Assembly: GCA_947478725.1 (NCBI GenBank) | Contig: CANJWZ010000008.1 | Span: forward strand, 1-64,000 | DNA: 64,000 bases | Direction of reading: 5' to 3' | Origin: Comamonadaceae bacterium | GTDB lineage: Bacteria > Pseudomonadota > Gammaproteobacteria > Burkholderiales > Burkholderiaceae_C | In this document: positions 63,977-64,000 of the stretch, piece after piece | How the letters are laid out: the number at the start of each line of letters is the position of its first letter | Numbering within the stretch: the first letter of the stretch is position 1 | Made by a program: the position numbers and the translations under genes | Notes under the pieces: model-generated | The model's input: the letters and a program-made list of their open reading frames with translations, nothing else | The model's database searches: none | What the model was told of the DNA's origin: nothing

Positions 63977-64000
63977 ATGAAGAAATCACTCATCGGGGCT
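63977..64000 (+). CDS. Start of the next gene (cut by window edge)
   Basis: An ATG at 63977 opens MKKSLIGA, which looks like the beginning of a signal peptide. In related genomes a TPR-repeat protein gene often follows mutM divergently. Only eight codons are visible. Confidence 0.45.

Overview
The window reads as chromosome of a betaproteobacterium of the order Burkholderiales, probably near Comamonadaceae. I infer this from the core block at the right end (hrcA, nadK, recN, rapZ, mutY, a dynamin-like GTPase, mutM) and from the large number of Bug/TctC-type periplasmic receptors (six intact, two broken). No database search was possible, so the placement comes from gene order and protein style only.

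Layout. 1-5.1 kb: the end of an IS30 transposase, a Bug receptor with an amidase, a decayed membrane-protein gene carrying a tandem repeat, and small genes ending at a tRNA-Arg. 5.2-21.3 kb: a selenocysteine region. On the minus strand lie selB, tRNA-Sec (selC) and selA. On the plus strand lie a thioredoxin-reductase-like flavoprotein, a second selB, and two selenoprotein genes of the UGSC type. Each selenoprotein gene is interrupted by an in-frame TGA, so a standard gene caller splits it. Each overlaps by 4 bp a gene for a shared partner domain, which is also fused to the first selenoprotein. Gene debris (IclR, Bug, DUF2889-like and IS fragments) lies between and around these genes, so the region looks assembled by transfer and rearrangement. 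selD is not in the window.

21.3-38.3 kb: acyl-CoA metabolism. It holds a Bug receptor, a ketopantoate-reductase-like gene, a CaiB pseudogene, a GntR regulator, a thiolase-like protein, an acyl-CoA ligase, an acyl-CoA dehydrogenase, an aminoglycoside-phosphotransferase-like protein, a FAS1-like dehydratase with a CaiB CoA-transferase, a Bug receptor, an SDR, a dienoyl-CoA-reductase-like flavoenzyme and a second GntR regulator. 38.4-44.8 kb: an acyl-CoA ligase in one minus-strand run with a complete branched-chain-amino-acid-type ABC transporter (livF, livG, livM, livH and a binding protein). 44.9-54.8 kb: two SMP-30 lactonase-like genes around a Bug receptor, a MaoC-like hydratase, an 800-residue tandem CaiB protein, two Bug receptors and a cupin. 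Together these suggest uptake of one or more unidentified carboxylic acids, activation with CoA, and breakdown by beta-oxidation-like steps.

55.4-64 kb: a CAT-anticodon tRNA (probably tRNA-Ile2), then ordinary housekeeping genes.

The most interesting part is the selenoprotein locus: two UGSC selenoproteins with candidate SECIS hairpins, three copies of a partner domain (one fused), an unusual reductase, and two different SelB factors side by side.
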